DNA from: Sphingopyxis jiangsuensis
GTDB taxonomy: Bacteria > Pseudomonadota > Alphaproteobacteria > Sphingomonadales > Sphingomonadaceae
NCBI RefSeq assembly: GCF_016734905.1
Contig: NZ_JAERPO010000001.1
Span: 620,001 to 684,000, forward strand
Direction: 5' to 3'
Length of the DNA: 64,000 nt
Shown here: positions 8,683 through 17,451 of the stretch, in pieces
How the letters are laid out: each line of letters starts with the position of its first letter
How positions within the stretch are numbered: the first letter of the stretch is position 1
The notes under the pieces: model-generated
What the model saw: only the letters and a program-made list of their open reading frames with translations
Databases searched by the model: none
What the model was told of the DNA's origin: nothing
Position numbers and translations under genes: made by a program

Positions 8683-9626
8683 GCCGCCTTCTCCGCCTCA
8701 TCTGCAGAGCTGTGGACGAGCCCCACGAAAATATCCTCAAGCGAGCTTTGCCGCGTGTGCAGGTCCTTGAACGCAATACCGAGATCGCTCAGCCGTCGCA
8801 GCAATGACGGGACGCCCGTTGCCTCGGCGTGGCTGTCGAATTCATAGACCAGCTCGTGTCCCTCGCCCGCCAGTTCGAGCTTCCATTGCGACAGATCCTC
8901 CGGAACGCTCTCCAGCGGCTCGGCGAGGTTGAGCGTCAGCGTCTTGCGGCCGAGCTTCTTGATCAGCGCATTCTTCTCTTCGACCAGGATCAGCCGTCCC
9001 TTGCTGATCACCCCGACGCGGTCGGCCATTTCCTCGGCCTCCTCGATATAATGGGTGGTCAGGATGATCGTTACGCCGCGCTCGCGAAGACCGCGCACCA
9101 TGTTCCACATGTCGCGGCGCAGTTCGACATCGACGCCGGCGGTCGGCTCGTCGAGGAAGAGGATTTCGGGCTCGTGACTCAACGCCTTGGCGATCATCAC
9201 GCGGCGCTTCATCCCGCCCGACAGCTCCATGATCTTGCTGTCGCGCTTGTCCCAGAGGGTCAGGTCCTTGAGCAGCTGTTCGATATAGGCGGGATCGCGC
9301 GGCTTGCCGAACAGACCGCGCGAAAAGTTGACCGTGGTCAGAACCGTCTCGAAGGCGTCGGTGTGGAGTTCCTGCGGCACCAGCCCGATCATCGAACGTG
9401 CGGCGCGATAGTCGCGCGCATGGTCGTGCCCCGCGACGCTCACCGTGCCGCGGCTTGGCGTCACGATGCCGCAGACGATGCTGATCAGCGTCGTCTTGCC
9501 CGCGCCGTTCGGCCCGAGCAGCGCGAAAATTTCGCCCTTGTTGATCGAAAGATCGACGTCGGAGAGCGCTGTGTGCCCGCTTTTATATGTCTTGCCGAGC
9601 CCAGCGATGGAGAGAACCGGTTGCAT
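8679..9626 (-). CDS. ABC transporter ATP-binding protein (YadG-like)
   Basis: The 315-residue ATPase subunit powers the adjacent permease. Walker A is GPNGAGKTT (about residues 38-46), the Q-loop is LVPQE, the ABC signature is [15 protein letters not shown], Walker B is [12 protein letters not shown] and the switch His is in [17 protein letters not shown]-terminal extension of about 90 residues is typical of this exporter subgroup. I start at [17 protein letters not shown] (9626); the open frame continues far upstream across the tRNA-Leu gene, which cannot be coding. Confidence 0.94.
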   Translation of the reverse strand: MQPVLSIAGLGKTYKSGHTALSDVDLSINKGEIFALLGPNGAGKTTLISIVCGIVTPSRGTVSVAGHDHARDYRAARSMIGLVPQELHTDAFETVLTTVNFSRGLFGKPRDPAYIEQLLKDLTLWDKRDSKIMELSGGMKRRVMIAKALSHEPEILFLDEPTAGVDVELRRDMWNMVRGLRERGVTIILTTHYIEEAEEMADRVGVISKGRLILVEEKNALIKKLGRKTLTLNLAEPLESVPEDLSQWKLELAGEGHELVYEFDSHAEATGVPSLLRRLSDLGIAFKDLHTRQSSLEDIFVGLVHSSADEAEKAA

Positions 9627-9715
9627 GGCGCACCGTCTAACCGACTGGCGCGCCATGGTGAAGGCGCAAACGTACTTGACCTCAACCGGCCCATCGTCTC
9701 TTGCCGGATGCGCGT

Positions 9716-9803
9716 GCGGACGTGGCGAAATCGGTAGACGCAGCAGACTTAAAATCTGCTTTCCTTCTGGAAGTCCGGGTTCAAGTCCCGGCGTCCGCAC
9801 CAA
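9716..9803 (+). tRNA. tRNA-Leu (anticodon TAA)
   Basis: This 88-nt class II tRNA has acceptor GCGGACG/CGTCCGC, anticodon stem GCAGA/TCTGC around loop CTTAAAA (anticodon TAA), a long variable arm, T-loop GGTTCAAGTCC and an encoded CCA. Confidence 0.96.
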
Positions 9804-9852
9804 TATCGACCGATCCCGATGACCCCCCTTTTCGCCTTGGGGCGGCGCTCCT

Positions 9853-11397
9853 ATGAAGAAGATGATGGCGCCCCGAAACGAAAGACAGGCAAACTCGATC
9901 CACAAACGCCGCGCGGAGTTTCGTGCCGCGCGCTTCGCCTTGGGCGCGCTGCTCATTACCCTCGGCTCCTGCTCCCTGTTCGGCGAGCGCGGCCCCGTCC
10001 GCATCGCGGCGATCGGCCCCGTCAACCCCGCCGCCAACCCGGTCAATGGCGAACTGTCGGCGGGCAATGCGGCCCTGCTTGACGCGACCTCGCAAGGACT
10101 GGTCAGCTTCGACAATCAAGGGCAGATCGAACCCGGACTCGCCGAACGCTGGACCGTCACGACCGACGGGCGCAGCTATATCTTCCGTATTCGCGAGGCG
10201 AAATGGACCGACGGCCGCAAGGTCAACGCCGAAGACGTTGCCGCGATCCTGCGCTCCTATCTCGCCGAGCGCAGCCGCCACCTGATGCGCGACGACTTTC
10301 CGGAGGTCGAGACGATCAAGGCGATGACCGACATGGTCATCGAGATTCGCCTCGCAACGCCGCAGCCTGCCATCCTCGACCTGCTCGCCCAGCCGTCGAT
10401 GGCCATCGTCGGACGGCGCGGCGGTGCAGGACCGATGCGTGCAAAGCGGATCGGCCGCGCGCTGCTGCTCAGCCCCGTACCCGACCCGCTCGCCGAGGAT
10501 AGCGAGGCCGCCGAAGCCGCCGCCAACGATCCGGCCGCGTCGATCGAACTGGTCGGCGCGACCGCGCCGCGCGCGCTCGCGCGCTTCCAGAACGGCTACG
10601 CCGACGGCGTGATCGGCGGGCGCTTTTCGACGCTCCCCTATTTCGTCGCATCGAACATCGGACGGTCGCGTCTCGTCGTCGATCCCGTCCCCGGTATTTT
10701 CGGCCTGACGGTGCTGCGCACCGACGGTTTTCTGGCGATCGATTCGAACCGGGCGGCGCTGTCGCGCGCGATCCGGCGTGACCGGCTCGTTCGCGCCTTC
10801 GGCCTCGCCGAGTGGCAGCCACAGGTGTCGCTGCGCCCAGATCACCACCGTCGCGACGGCGGTCCGCCTCCCTATATTCCCACATGGTATGATTATGACG
10901 ATGCCTCGCGCCAGGCGCAGGCGCGCCGCGCGGTCGAGGCATGGCGCAGCGGCGGGCGCGAGATTGCCCCGTTGCGGATCGCGGTTCCCGATTCACCCGG
11001 GGGCCGCATATTGTTCGCTTATATTTCCGCCGATTTCGCTGCGGTCGGCGTCCCCAGCCGCCGTGTCAAGATGAACGAAACCGCCGATTTGAAGCTGCTC
11101 GACGAGGTTGCGCCCAACGACGATCCGCTTTGGGCGCTACGCCGCCTGTCGTGCCGCCGCGACACGCTGTGCAACCGCGACGCGCAGGCGCTGATCGACC
11201 TTGCCAATGCCAATGTCGACGCCGGCCAGCGCATGAGTCAGCTGGTCGAGGCCGAGATCGTTCTGGCCCGCTATTCGCCCTTCATCCCGCTCGCGACCCC
11301 GCTGCGCTGGTCGGTCGCGTCGCAGCGGCTGGCGGGGCTGCGCGCCAACGGGCGCGGACACCACCCATTGAACCTGATGCTCGCCGCCACCAACTAG
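9853..11397 (+). CDS. Extracellular solute-binding lipoprotein (SBP_bac_5 family)
   Basis: The 514-residue protein resembles periplasmic oligopeptide/nickel-binding proteins of ABC importers. A basic N-terminus and hydrophobic stretch end in the lipobox LGSC with Cys40 as the predicted lipidation site. The family block [34 protein letters not shown] is clear. No ABC importer permease or ATPase lies nearby (the adjacent ABC genes encode an exporter), so it is an orphan binding protein or serves a transporter elsewhere. An alternative start at codon 5 (MAPRNE) would still leave the signal intact. Confidence 0.85.
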   Translation: MKKMMAPRNERQANSIHKRRAEFRAARFALGALLITLGSCSLFGERGPVRIAAIGPVNPAANPVNGELSAGNAALLDATSQGLVSFDNQGQIEPGLAERWTVTTDGRSYIFRIREAKWTDGRKVNAEDVAAILRSYLAERSRHLMRDDFPEVETIKAMTDMVIEIRLATPQPAILDLLAQPSMAIVGRRGGAGPMRAKRIGRALLLSPVPDPLAEDSEAAEAAANDPAASIELVGATAPRALARFQNGYADGVIGGRFSTLPYFVASNIGRSRLVVDPVPGIFGLTVLRTDGFLAIDSNRAALSRAIRRDRLVRAFGLAEWQPQVSLRPDHHRRDGGPPPYIPTWYDYDDASRQAQARRAVEAWRSGGREIAPLRIAVPDSPGGRILFAYISADFAAVGVPSRRVKMNETADLKLLDEVAPNDDPLWALRRLSCRRDTLCNRDAQALIDLANANVDAGQRMSQLVEAEIVLARYSPFIPLATPLRWSVASQRLAGLRANGRGHHPLNLMLAATN

Positions 11398-11453
11398 GGT
11401 CCTGACCCGAAAGACCATGGTTGGCGTTTCGACCGCCTGCCGAAAGGAACCCG

Positions 11454-11891
11454 ATGGCCCCTTCGCCCCAAGATTTCGATGCGATATTCGATAATCTGAT
11501 TGCCGATCGCACCGATCCTGCGGCGCTGCGCAAACGCGTCGAATCGCTCGAGTTCGTCCTCGAACGCAGCTTTACCATTCCGGGGATCAACCGCCCCGTC
11601 GGGCTCGACGCGATCGTCGGGCTGGTCCCCGTGCTCGGCGACATCGTTACCGCCGCGATGGGCGCCTATCTGATCTGGGAAGCGCGCAATCTCGGCATGC
11701 CGCAATGGAAGATCTGGCGGATGATCGGCAATCTGGGCATCGACACGGCGCTGGGTGCCATCCCACTCGCAGGCGACGCGTTCGACTTCATCTTCCGGTC
11801 GAACACGCGCAACCTGCGCATCATCAAGCGTCACCTCGACAAGCATCACCCCGGGACGATGGTCGTCGAAGGACGCGCGCGCGAGCGGTAA
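11454..11891 (+). CDS. DUF4112 domain-containing protein
   Basis: The 145-residue protein contains DAIVGLVPVLGDIVTAAMGAYLIWEARNLG and the later GNLGIDTALGAIPLAGDAFDFIFRSN, two hydrophobic helical hairpins with repeated P-x-G-D motifs that define DUF4112. It is probably membrane-associated; function unknown. I start at 11454, where GAAAGGAACCCG gives a well-spaced ribosome-binding site; an in-frame ATG 33 bp upstream lacks one. Confidence 0.88.
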   Translation: MAPSPQDFDAIFDNLIADRTDPAALRKRVESLEFVLERSFTIPGINRPVGLDAIVGLVPVLGDIVTAAMGAYLIWEARNLGMPQWKIWRMIGNLGIDTALGAIPLAGDAFDFIFRSNTRNLRIIKRHLDKHHPGTMVVEGRARER

Positions 11892-11913
11892 CCGCCCGCG
11901 CACCCGTCAGGCG

Positions 11914-12114
11914 TCAGCCGCCGGTCGAGCCGTCGAACACCTTGACGTGCGGCCCGCCACCGGGACCCGCAGCGATAATCACCTTGTCGTCTTCTTCGCT
12001 GGCGGCTGCCTCGCGCACTTTTTGCACCGCAGGAAGCAGCAGCCCGATACCGCCCGTCACATTGTCGAGCGCGGCATCGTTCAGCGCTTCGGGCTTTTTC
12101 GTCTTCTTGGTCAT
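11914..12114 (-). CDS. Small peptide with double-glycine-leader-like N-terminus
   Basis: The 66-residue product starts MTKKTKKPEALNDAALDNVTGG. The last part (LNDAALDNVTGG) fits the double-glycine leader consensus (L-x-x-x-x-L-x-x-V-x-G-G) cleaved by peptidase-containing ABC transporters. The remainder has IGLLLPAVQKVREAA, an acidic linker, then AAGPGGGPHVKVFDGSTGG, which resembles one blade of FG-GAP/calcium-binding propeller repeats. The start at 12114 has GGGAG seven bases upstream; an ATG two codons earlier is possible. No processing transporter is adjacent. I do not know a function; the leader assignment is inference from the motif. Confidence 0.6.
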   Translation of the reverse strand: MTKKTKKPEALNDAALDNVTGGIGLLLPAVQKVREAAASEEDDKVIIAAGPGGGPHVKVFDGSTGG

Positions 12115-12265
12115 CGTCATTCTCCCTCGTACGGGCCGATTCGCCGGCCGATGGACAGGATTTAGAATGGTCGTTCGCGTCGCGCTGTGCGGACGCGCAC
12201 AGGACGAAGAATGTGGCGCTATCCTATCACAAAGCCTAGGCCTGGCGAAGGCCCGCCCGGTCCGG

Positions 12266-13492
12266 TCAGGCGAAGTGCAGCTTTCGGTACTTGCCGCGGA
12301 AATAGAGCAAGGGGTCGCGGCGCGGCTCGAAAATCGCCTTCAGCACCCGCCCGACAAGGATGAAATGATCGCCCCCGTCGTGCACAGCCTCGCGCGCGCA
12401 TTCAAAGCTGCTCAGCGATCCGCTGAGCACCGGCGTCCCAAACTCGCCGACCTCCCACGGTGTCGCGGCAAAGCGATCCTCGTCCTTCCCGGCAAAGCGG
12501 TTCGACGTCGGTTGCTGCCCGATCTGGAGGACATTGACGGCAAAGCGGTCGGCGCCGCGCAAATAGGGGGCGCTGCCCGCGCCCTTGGCGATACAGACGA
12601 GCAAAAGCGGCGGGTCGAGCGATACCGAGGTAAAGCTGTTCGCGGTCAGGCCGATCGGCGTGCCGTCGGGGCACATCGCCGTCACGACGGTCACGCCGGT
12701 CGCAAAACAGCCGAGTGCGTCGCGGAACGTGCGCGCATCGCTTCCCGCCCGATATTCCGGCGATCCGCGTGGCGCACGGCGCTCGAGGAAGTCGATCAGA
12801 TGTCCGTTGAGCGCATCGATACGGTCTTCGGTGACGACGAGCGACGCGTCGGCAACCTCGACGAGTTCGCCGTCGGGAAGCTGGCCGACAAAGGCCGCCG
12901 CGTCGGCGGTCGAAACTAGTTCGCTCATCGCCCCGCGCGCATAGAGCGCCGGAAGCGCGATCCGCGGCGCCGCGCCCTGCAACCGGGCGGCGATCGAATC
13001 GGCGTCGAAAGCATCGAACAGGCGGGCATCCCACTGCGCCTGCCCCGGCGCCGGGCTGGCCGGTTCGCGCATCCGCTCGCCGACGCGGCGCATGACCTGC
13101 GCATCGAAATTGACCGGCGTGTCGATCAGCACAAGACCCGAGGCAAGCAGCGCCGCATCGCGGTCGAGTGCGGCGACCGCGATCCATCCGCCCAATGTCG
13201 ACGCAACGACCATCGGCCGCGAGCCGAGCTGCGCGAGCACCGCGCGCAAATCTTCGACCATCGTTTCGAAATCATAGCGGCCATCGTCGGGCCACTCGCT
13301 GCCGCCATGCCCGCGCAGGTCGAGCGCGATGACGCGGCGCCCCGCCTTTTCGAGCGCGTCTGCCACGCTCGACCAGACCGCACGCGTCTGCCCTGCCCCG
13401 TGAAGCAGCAGGACCGCCGGATCATCCTCGGCGCCGACGACATCGGCCTCCAGCCGGACACCCGCAAAGCCGCGATATGCGACGACGGCCAT
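12266..13492 (-). CDS. Fusion: alpha/beta hydrolase plus flavin reductase domain
   Basis: The 408-residue protein joins two enzymes. Residues 1-240 are an alpha/beta hydrolase fold: oxyanion loop LLLHGAGQT, LDLRGHGGS, and the nucleophile-elbow position VVASTLGGW, where Thr99 stands in place of the usual Ser. Residues about 250-408 are a flavin reductase (FMN-binding split-barrel) domain: RDALGCFATGVTVVTAMCPDG, GLTANSFTSVSLDPPLLL and a C-terminal LLYFRGKYRKL. The reductase half would supply reduced flavin to a monooxygenase or reduce a flavin-linked substrate. I start at ATG 13492 behind GGAAGGA; a TTG lies one codon earlier. Confidence 0.85.
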   Translation of the reverse strand: MAVVAYRGFAGVRLEADVVGAEDDPAVLLLHGAGQTRAVWSSVADALEKAGRRVIALDLRGHGGSEWPDDGRYDFETMVEDLRAVLAQLGSRPMVVASTLGGWIAVAALDRDAALLASGLVLIDTPVNFDAQVMRRVGERMREPASPAPGQAQWDARLFDAFDADSIAARLQGAAPRIALPALYARGAMSELVSTADAAAFVGQLPDGELVEVADASLVVTEDRIDALNGHLIDFLERRAPRGSPEYRAGSDARTFRDALGCFATGVTVVTAMCPDGTPIGLTANSFTSVSLDPPLLLVCIAKGAGSAPYLRGADRFAVNVLQIGQQPTSNRFAGKDEDRFAATPWEVGEFGTPVLSGSLSSFECAREAVHDGGDHFILVGRVLKAIFEPRRDPLLYFRGKYRKLHFA

Positions 13493-13652
13493 CAATCTTC
13501 CTTCCCTGCCCCGCAGTCACGAACCGCATTGGCGTAGCCGCCCGCCGAACCGGCGTCGAGACCGAAGCATCGACCGCGTTCGCAGGCTGAACCGATTGTA
13601 GCGGCGGTGAGGTGGGATTGGCGGTGGGAGGAGATGCCCTCGGACCAGAGGG

Positions 13653-13738
13653 TGGTGGACAGGGCTGGATTCGAACCAGCGTACGGAAACCCGGGCAGAT
13701 TTACAGTCTGCTGCCTTTAACCACTCGGCCACCTGTCC
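13653..13738 (-). tRNA. tRNA-Tyr (anticodon GTA)
   Basis: This 86-nt class II tRNA reads on the minus strand: acceptor GGACAGG/CCTGTCC, anticodon stem GCAGA/TCTGC around CTGTAAA (anticodon GTA), a long variable arm, GGTTCGAATCC T-arm and an encoded CCA. Confidence 0.96.
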
Positions 13739-13819
13739 ATTGGGGCCCGCTTTGGGAAGTGGCCCAATGGCGAAACGAGGCTTGCCTGTCAATGCCAGTC
13801 ATGGGAAAGGCGCGCCATC

Positions 13820-14587
13820 ATGCGTCAATTTTCTCGTCACCGCCGCCCGTCGGGCGGAAACCAGCGCGGCCAGGCCATTCGTTTCTGGGGCCGCCACGCC
13901 GTCCTCGCCGCGCTCGCCAACCCCGAACGCACCGTCAAGCGCATCTGGGGCACCCGCGAAGCCCTGGGCCAGCTCGACCTGCCGCCGGTGATTCCGATCA
14001 GCTACGCCGATGTCGCCGACCTCGCGCGCCTCGTCGCGCGCGACGCGCCGCACCAGGGGCTGGTGATCGAGGTCGACCCGCTCGAAGGCATCCATCTCGG
14101 CGATCTGTTGCAGGAAGAGGTCGACGCCGGCAGCAAGCGCCCGCTTATCATCCTCGACCAGGTCACCGACCCCCACAATATCGGCGCGGTGCTGCGTTCG
14201 GCCGCCGCCTTCGATGCGGCGGCGATCATCACGCAGGACCGGCACAGTCCGCCCGAAAGCGGCGTCATCGCGCGCTCGGCCTCGGGCGCGCTCGAAAGCG
14301 TGCCGTGGGTGCGCGTCGTCAACCTGTCGCGCGCGCTCGAGGAAATCGCCGAGGCGCAATATTGGCGCATCGGGCTGATGGGCGACACCGAAACGACGCT
14401 TGGGCAAACGCTCGACGGCAGCAAGGTCGCGCTCGTCCTCGGCTCCGAAGGCGACGGAATGCGCCACAATGTGATGGAACATTGCGACGTGCTGGCAAGG
14501 CTGCCGATCTCGCCGCGAATGGAGAGCCTCAATATTTCCAACGCCGCGGCGATCGCGCTCTACGCGGTGGCGACGGCAGGCCAGTAA
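13820..14587 (+). CDS. rlmB: 23S rRNA 2'-O-methyltransferase, TrmH/SpoU family
   Basis: It probably methylates the 2'-O of G2251 in 23S rRNA (RlmB), using S-adenosylmethionine. The 255-residue protein has a basic N-terminus (RHRRPSGGNQRG), an L30e-like substrate domain starting at FWGRHAVLAAL, and the SpoU knot motifs: LDQVTDPHNIGAVLRSA, LVLGSEGDGM and LPISPRMESLNISNAAAIALY. Those motifs supply the catalytic Arg and Glu and the SAM-binding loop. RlmB rather than another TrmH-family enzyme is inferred from length and domain layout. Confidence 0.88.
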   Translation: MRQFSRHRRPSGGNQRGQAIRFWGRHAVLAALANPERTVKRIWGTREALGQLDLPPVIPISYADVADLARLVARDAPHQGLVIEVDPLEGIHLGDLLQEEVDAGSKRPLIILDQVTDPHNIGAVLRSAAAFDAAAIITQDRHSPPESGVIARSASGALESVPWVRVVNLSRALEEIAEAQYWRIGLMGDTETTLGQTLDGSKVALVLGSEGDGMRHNVMEHCDVLARLPISPRMESLNISNAAAIALYAVATAGQ

Positions 14588-14588
14588 T

Positions 14589-14690
14589 AATCGTCATTGC
14601 GAGCGAAGCGAAGCAATCTCCAGCTATCGGCAAAGCACCATGCCGACAGCTGGAGATTGCTTCGTCGCTACGCTCCTCGCAATGACGATA
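14589..14690. repeat. Long inverted repeat, CGTCATTGCGAG family
   Basis: Two arms of about 38 nt, each beginning or ending in CGTCATTGCGAGCG and containing AATCTCCAGCT, face each other across a 22-nt loop and would form a long imperfect hairpin. A single compact member of the same family lies at 25162-25191. It sits between two convergent genes and may also act in termination. Confidence 0.8.
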
Positions 14691-14694
14691 TTGA

Positions 14695-15012
14695 TCAATC
14701 CTCCGCCGCGATGCGCACCTTCAGCCCGTCGAGCGCATCGCTGAACGGAATCTGGCACGACAGGCGCGAATTTTCGTCGCGGTCGCTCGTCGAATCGAGC
14801 AGGTCGTTTTCGTCCTCGCTCATCGCGGGGAGCGCATCCTTGGCGCCCGCCTCGACATGGACGTGGCAGGTCGCGCACGAACAGCAGCCGCCGCACAGCG
14901 CGAGCAGTTCGTCGAAGCCTGCATCGCGGATATTCTCCATCACGGTCAGGCTGGTGTCGCCCTCGATCTCATGCTCGGTTCCGTCGCGCGTCACGACAAT
15001 CAGCTTGGCCAT
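14695..15012 (-). CDS. [2Fe-2S] ferredoxin, adrenodoxin type
   Basis: The 105-residue electron carrier has the ligand pattern C40-x5-C46-x2-C49 within [13 protein letters not shown] and a fourth ligand C86 in SRLSCQIP. This is the adrenodoxin/Isc-ferredoxin arrangement rather than the plant type. An acidic region ([18 protein letters not shown]) probably docks partners. No isc genes or P450 adjoin it, so the partner is unknown. I start at [11 protein letters not shown] (15012); the longer frame adds MRTS without conservation. Confidence 0.92.
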   Translation of the reverse strand: MAKLIVVTRDGTEHEIEGDTSLTVMENIRDAGFDELLALCGGCCSCATCHVHVEAGAKDALPAMSEDENDLLDSTSDRDENSRLSCQIPFSDALDGLKVRIAAED

Positions 15013-15113
15013 GCTCGTCCTCATCGGTTCGTGTTGCGGGGGCTATGTCGCGCGTTGCGCGGCAAATCAAGCGTTGCTAAAGGCAAGGCTTGGAACAAAA
15101 GGAGAATATCGCG

Positions 15114-15731
15114 ATGGGGCTCAGCCAGCAGCAGCTCAACGCCGGAATCGACGCCCTCGCCGCGCGCGACCCCAATTTTGCGCGGGCACTCGGCAACGCC
15201 GGCTATCCCGAGCCGCGCATCCGCGAGCGCGGCTATACGACCCTGCTGCGCACGATCGTCGGCCAGCAGGTCAGCGTCGCTGCCGCGACGTCGATCTGGA
15301 ACAAGCTGGAGGCGGGATTCGGCGCAGGATGCCCCGCCGAAACGATCGCCGCCGCCGATTTCGACGCGCTGCGCGCCTGCGGCTTGTCAGGACAGAAACA
15401 GGGCTATGCGAAAAGCCTCGCGCAGCTCGTGCTCGACGGCGAACTCTCCTTCGACGCCCTCCCCGCCGACGATGAGGAGGCGATTTCGCTGCTCACCAAG
15501 GTCAAAGGGATCGGGCGCTGGTCGGCCGAAATCTACCTGCTCTTTGCCGAAGGGCGCCCCGACATCTGGCCCGCGGGCGACCTTGCGGTGCAGGAGGCGG
15601 TCGGCCGGATCCTGAAACTCGACGCGCGCCCGAGCGAAAAACAGGCGCGCGAACTCGCCGAACCGTGGCGCCCCCACCGCGGCGCCGCGGCGATCTTCAG
15701 CTGGCACTGTTATAATATGGCGGTGATCTAG
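15114..15731 (+). CDS. DNA-3-methyladenine glycosylase II-like (HhH-GPD)
   Basis: The 205-residue base-excision-repair enzyme belongs to the helix-hairpin-helix GPD superfamily, AlkA-like branch. RTIVGQQVSVAAATSIWNKL opens the fold, the HhH is in LTKVKGIGRWSAEIYLLFA and the catalytic Asp follows in WPAGDLAVQEAV. It would excise alkylated purines. It lacks the extra N-terminal domain of E. coli AlkA, consistent with the short bacterial glycosylases. The ATG at 15114 is preceded by AAGGAG at good spacing. Confidence 0.9.
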   Translation: MGLSQQQLNAGIDALAARDPNFARALGNAGYPEPRIRERGYTTLLRTIVGQQVSVAAATSIWNKLEAGFGAGCPAETIAAADFDALRACGLSGQKQGYAKSLAQLVLDGELSFDALPADDEEAISLLTKVKGIGRWSAEIYLLFAEGRPDIWPAGDLAVQEAVGRILKLDARPSEKQARELAEPWRPHRGAAAIFSWHCYNMAVI

Positions 15732-15776
15732 TTTACAGTGGATAGACATCCCCCGCTTCGTCATTCCCCCCACCTT

Positions 15777-15800
15777 CGTCATTCCCGCGAAAGCGGGAAC
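15777..15800. repeat. Short palindrome, TTCCCGCGAAAGCGGGAA family
   Basis: A single hairpin (GTCATTCCCGCGAAAGCGGGAAC) related to the paired copy at 17999-18077 and the variant at 21422-21441. It is a common form of extragenic palindrome in this genome. Confidence 0.75.
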
Positions 15801-15822
15801 CCGATAGCGACGGTCGACGAAA

Positions 15823-15858
15823 AAAAGGCCGGGTGGAGCATCCTCCACCCGGCCTTTT
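15823..15858. terminator. Bidirectional terminator between glycosylase gene and tig
   Basis: A perfect 16-bp stem (AAAAGGCCGGGTGGAG / CTCCACCCGGCCTTTT) with a CATC loop, A-rich on the left and T-rich on the right, serves both convergent genes. Confidence 0.92.
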
Positions 15859-15879
15859 CATTGTCGTGTCGCCGCAGGA

Positions 15880-17451
15880 TCAATCCTTGGCGGCGGCCTT
15901 CTTGGCCGGAGCCTTTTTGGCGGGAGCCTTCTTCGTAGCAGGCTTGTCCTCGGCTTCTGCCTTGGCGGTTGCCGCCTTCTTGGCGGGCGCCTTCTTTGCC
16001 GGCGCAGCAGCGGCCTTGTCTTCCTTCGGCTCGGCCTTCTTGGCCGCGGGCTTTTTCGCCGCCGCCTTCTTGGCGGGCTTTTCGTCATGGTCGTGGCCAC
16101 AGCCCGGACCGTGGACATGGTCCTCATCGGCCTCGATTGCCGCTTCCAGTTCCTCGCGCGTCACTTCGCGATCGCTGATTTCGGCCTTGTCGAACAGGAA
16201 GTCGACGACCTTGTCCTCATAAAGCGGCGCGCGGAGCTGCGCGGCGGCGAGTGCGTCCTGCTGGACATATTCGACGAAGCGCTGACGGTCTTCGGGGCGA
16301 TACTGCTGCGCCGCCTGCATGATGAGGCGCTGCATTTCCTGGCTGCTGACCTGCACGCCGTGCGCCTGCCCGATTTCGGAGAGAAGCAGGCCCAGGCGGA
16401 CGCGGCGCACCGCGATGCTGCGATATTCGTCGCGATCCTTTTCGAGTTCGGCCTTCGCCGCCTCGGGATCTTCCTCGTGGCTCGCCTCATGCTCGAGCTG
16501 CTGCCAGATCTGGTTGAACTCGGCCTCGACCATCGTCGGCGGCACGTCGAAGTCGTGGCTCGCGGCGAGCTGGTCGAGCAGCTTGCGCTTCATATAGGTG
16601 CGCGTCAGCCCGTTGAGTTCCTGTTCGACCTGGTCCTTCATCAGCTCCTTGAGCTTGTCGAGGCTTTCAAGGCCAAGCGACTTGGCGAACTCGTCGTCGA
16701 TCTTCGTGTCGGCGGGAACCTTCACTTCCTTCACCGTCACGGCAAATTCGGCGTCCTTGCCCTTCAGCGTGTCGACCGGATAATCGTCGGGGAAGGTGAC
16801 CTTCAGCGTCTTTTCGTCGCCCGTCTTCACGCCGACAAGCTGGTCCTCGAAACCGGGGATCAGCTGGCCCGATCCGATCTCGACCGCCATGTCCTCACCC
16901 GTGCCGCCGTCGAAGGGGGTGCCATCGACGCTGCCAGCGAAGTCGATGATGACCTGGTCGCCGGTCGCGGCCTTCCTGGTCTTCGGCGCTTCCTCGAAGC
17001 GCTTCATCTGCGCGGCGAATTCCTCGATCTTCGCCATCACCGCCTTGTCGTCGGCGGGAACGGTCAGCCGTTCGAGCTTCAGCCCGTCGATCGACGGCGC
17101 CTCGATGTCGGGCAGCACTTCGAGCGCGACGGTCAGCTCGGCATCCTTGCCGCGCTCATAACCGTCGGCGAGCGTCACTGCGGGCTGCAGCGCGGGGCGC
17201 AGCTTTTCCTTGCCCATCAGATCCTTGACGCCCGCGTCGATCGCCTTGTTGAGCGCGTCGGCCGACAGCGCTTCGCCGTGCATCTTGCGGATCAGGTTCG
17301 GCGGAACCTTGCCGGGACGGAAACCGGGCATGCGCACGGTCGGGGCGATCGTCTTGACCTCTTCATCGACCCGTGCGTCGATGTCCTTCGCGGTGATGGT
17401 CAGGCGATATTCGCGCTTCAGCCCTTCGTTCAGCGTTTCGACGGTCTTCAT
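15880..17451 (-). CDS. tig: Trigger factor with His-rich and histone-like C-terminal tail
   Basis: This is the ribosome-associated chaperone and peptidyl-prolyl isomerase. The 523-residue protein has the ribosome-docking loop GFRPGKVPPNLI, an FKBP-like PPIase domain (GDQVIIDFAGSVDGTPFDGG ... GSGQLIPGFEDQLVG) around residues 160-250, and a long helical C-terminal chaperone domain. Unusual is the end: a HVHGPGCGHDHDE metal-binding-like segment (about 445-457), then about 66 residues almost entirely Lys, Ala and Pro (repeats of APAKKA), like bacterial histone H1 homologues. E. coli trigger factor (432 residues) lacks both. The start MKTVETLNEGLKREY at 17451 matches the family N-terminus. Confidence 0.96.
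   Translation of the reverse strand: MKTVETLNEGLKREYRLTITAKDIDARVDEEVKTIAPTVRMPGFRPGKVPPNLIRKMHGEALSADALNKAIDAGVKDLMGKEKLRPALQPAVTLADGYERGKDAELTVALEVLPDIEAPSIDGLKLERLTVPADDKAVMAKIEEFAAQMKRFEEAPKTRKAATGDQVIIDFAGSVDGTPFDGGTGEDMAVEIGSGQLIPGFEDQLVGVKTGDEKTLKVTFPDDYPVDTLKGKDAEFAVTVKEVKVPADTKIDDEFAKSLGLESLDKLKELMKDQVEQELNGLTRTYMKRKLLDQLAASHDFDVPPTMVEAEFNQIWQQLEHEASHEEDPEAAKAELEKDRDEYRSIAVRRVRLGLLLSEIGQAHGVQVSSQEMQRLIMQAAQQYRPEDRQRFVEYVQQDALAAAQLRAPLYEDKVVDFLFDKAEISDREVTREELEAAIEADEDHVHGPGCGHDHDEKPAKKAAAKKPAAKKAEPKEDKAAAAPAKKAPAKKAATAKAEAEDKPATKKAPAKKAPAKKAAAKD

Noticed and set aside
9627-10115. N-terminal extension of the ABC ATPase
   Set aside because: The frame stays open upstream, but it passes through the tRNA-Leu gene and lies before a conserved start, so the ATPase starts at 9626.
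8679-11397. Complete ABC importer made of the ATPase, permease and binding protein
   Set aside because: The ATPase and permease are of the ABC-2 exporter type and lie on the opposite strand from the binding protein, separated by a tRNA gene.
15880-16100. Lys/Ala codon-rich repeats as a satellite or CRISPR-like array
   Set aside because: The repeats are imperfect codons for Lys/Ala/Pro in the trigger factor tail, without unique spacers.
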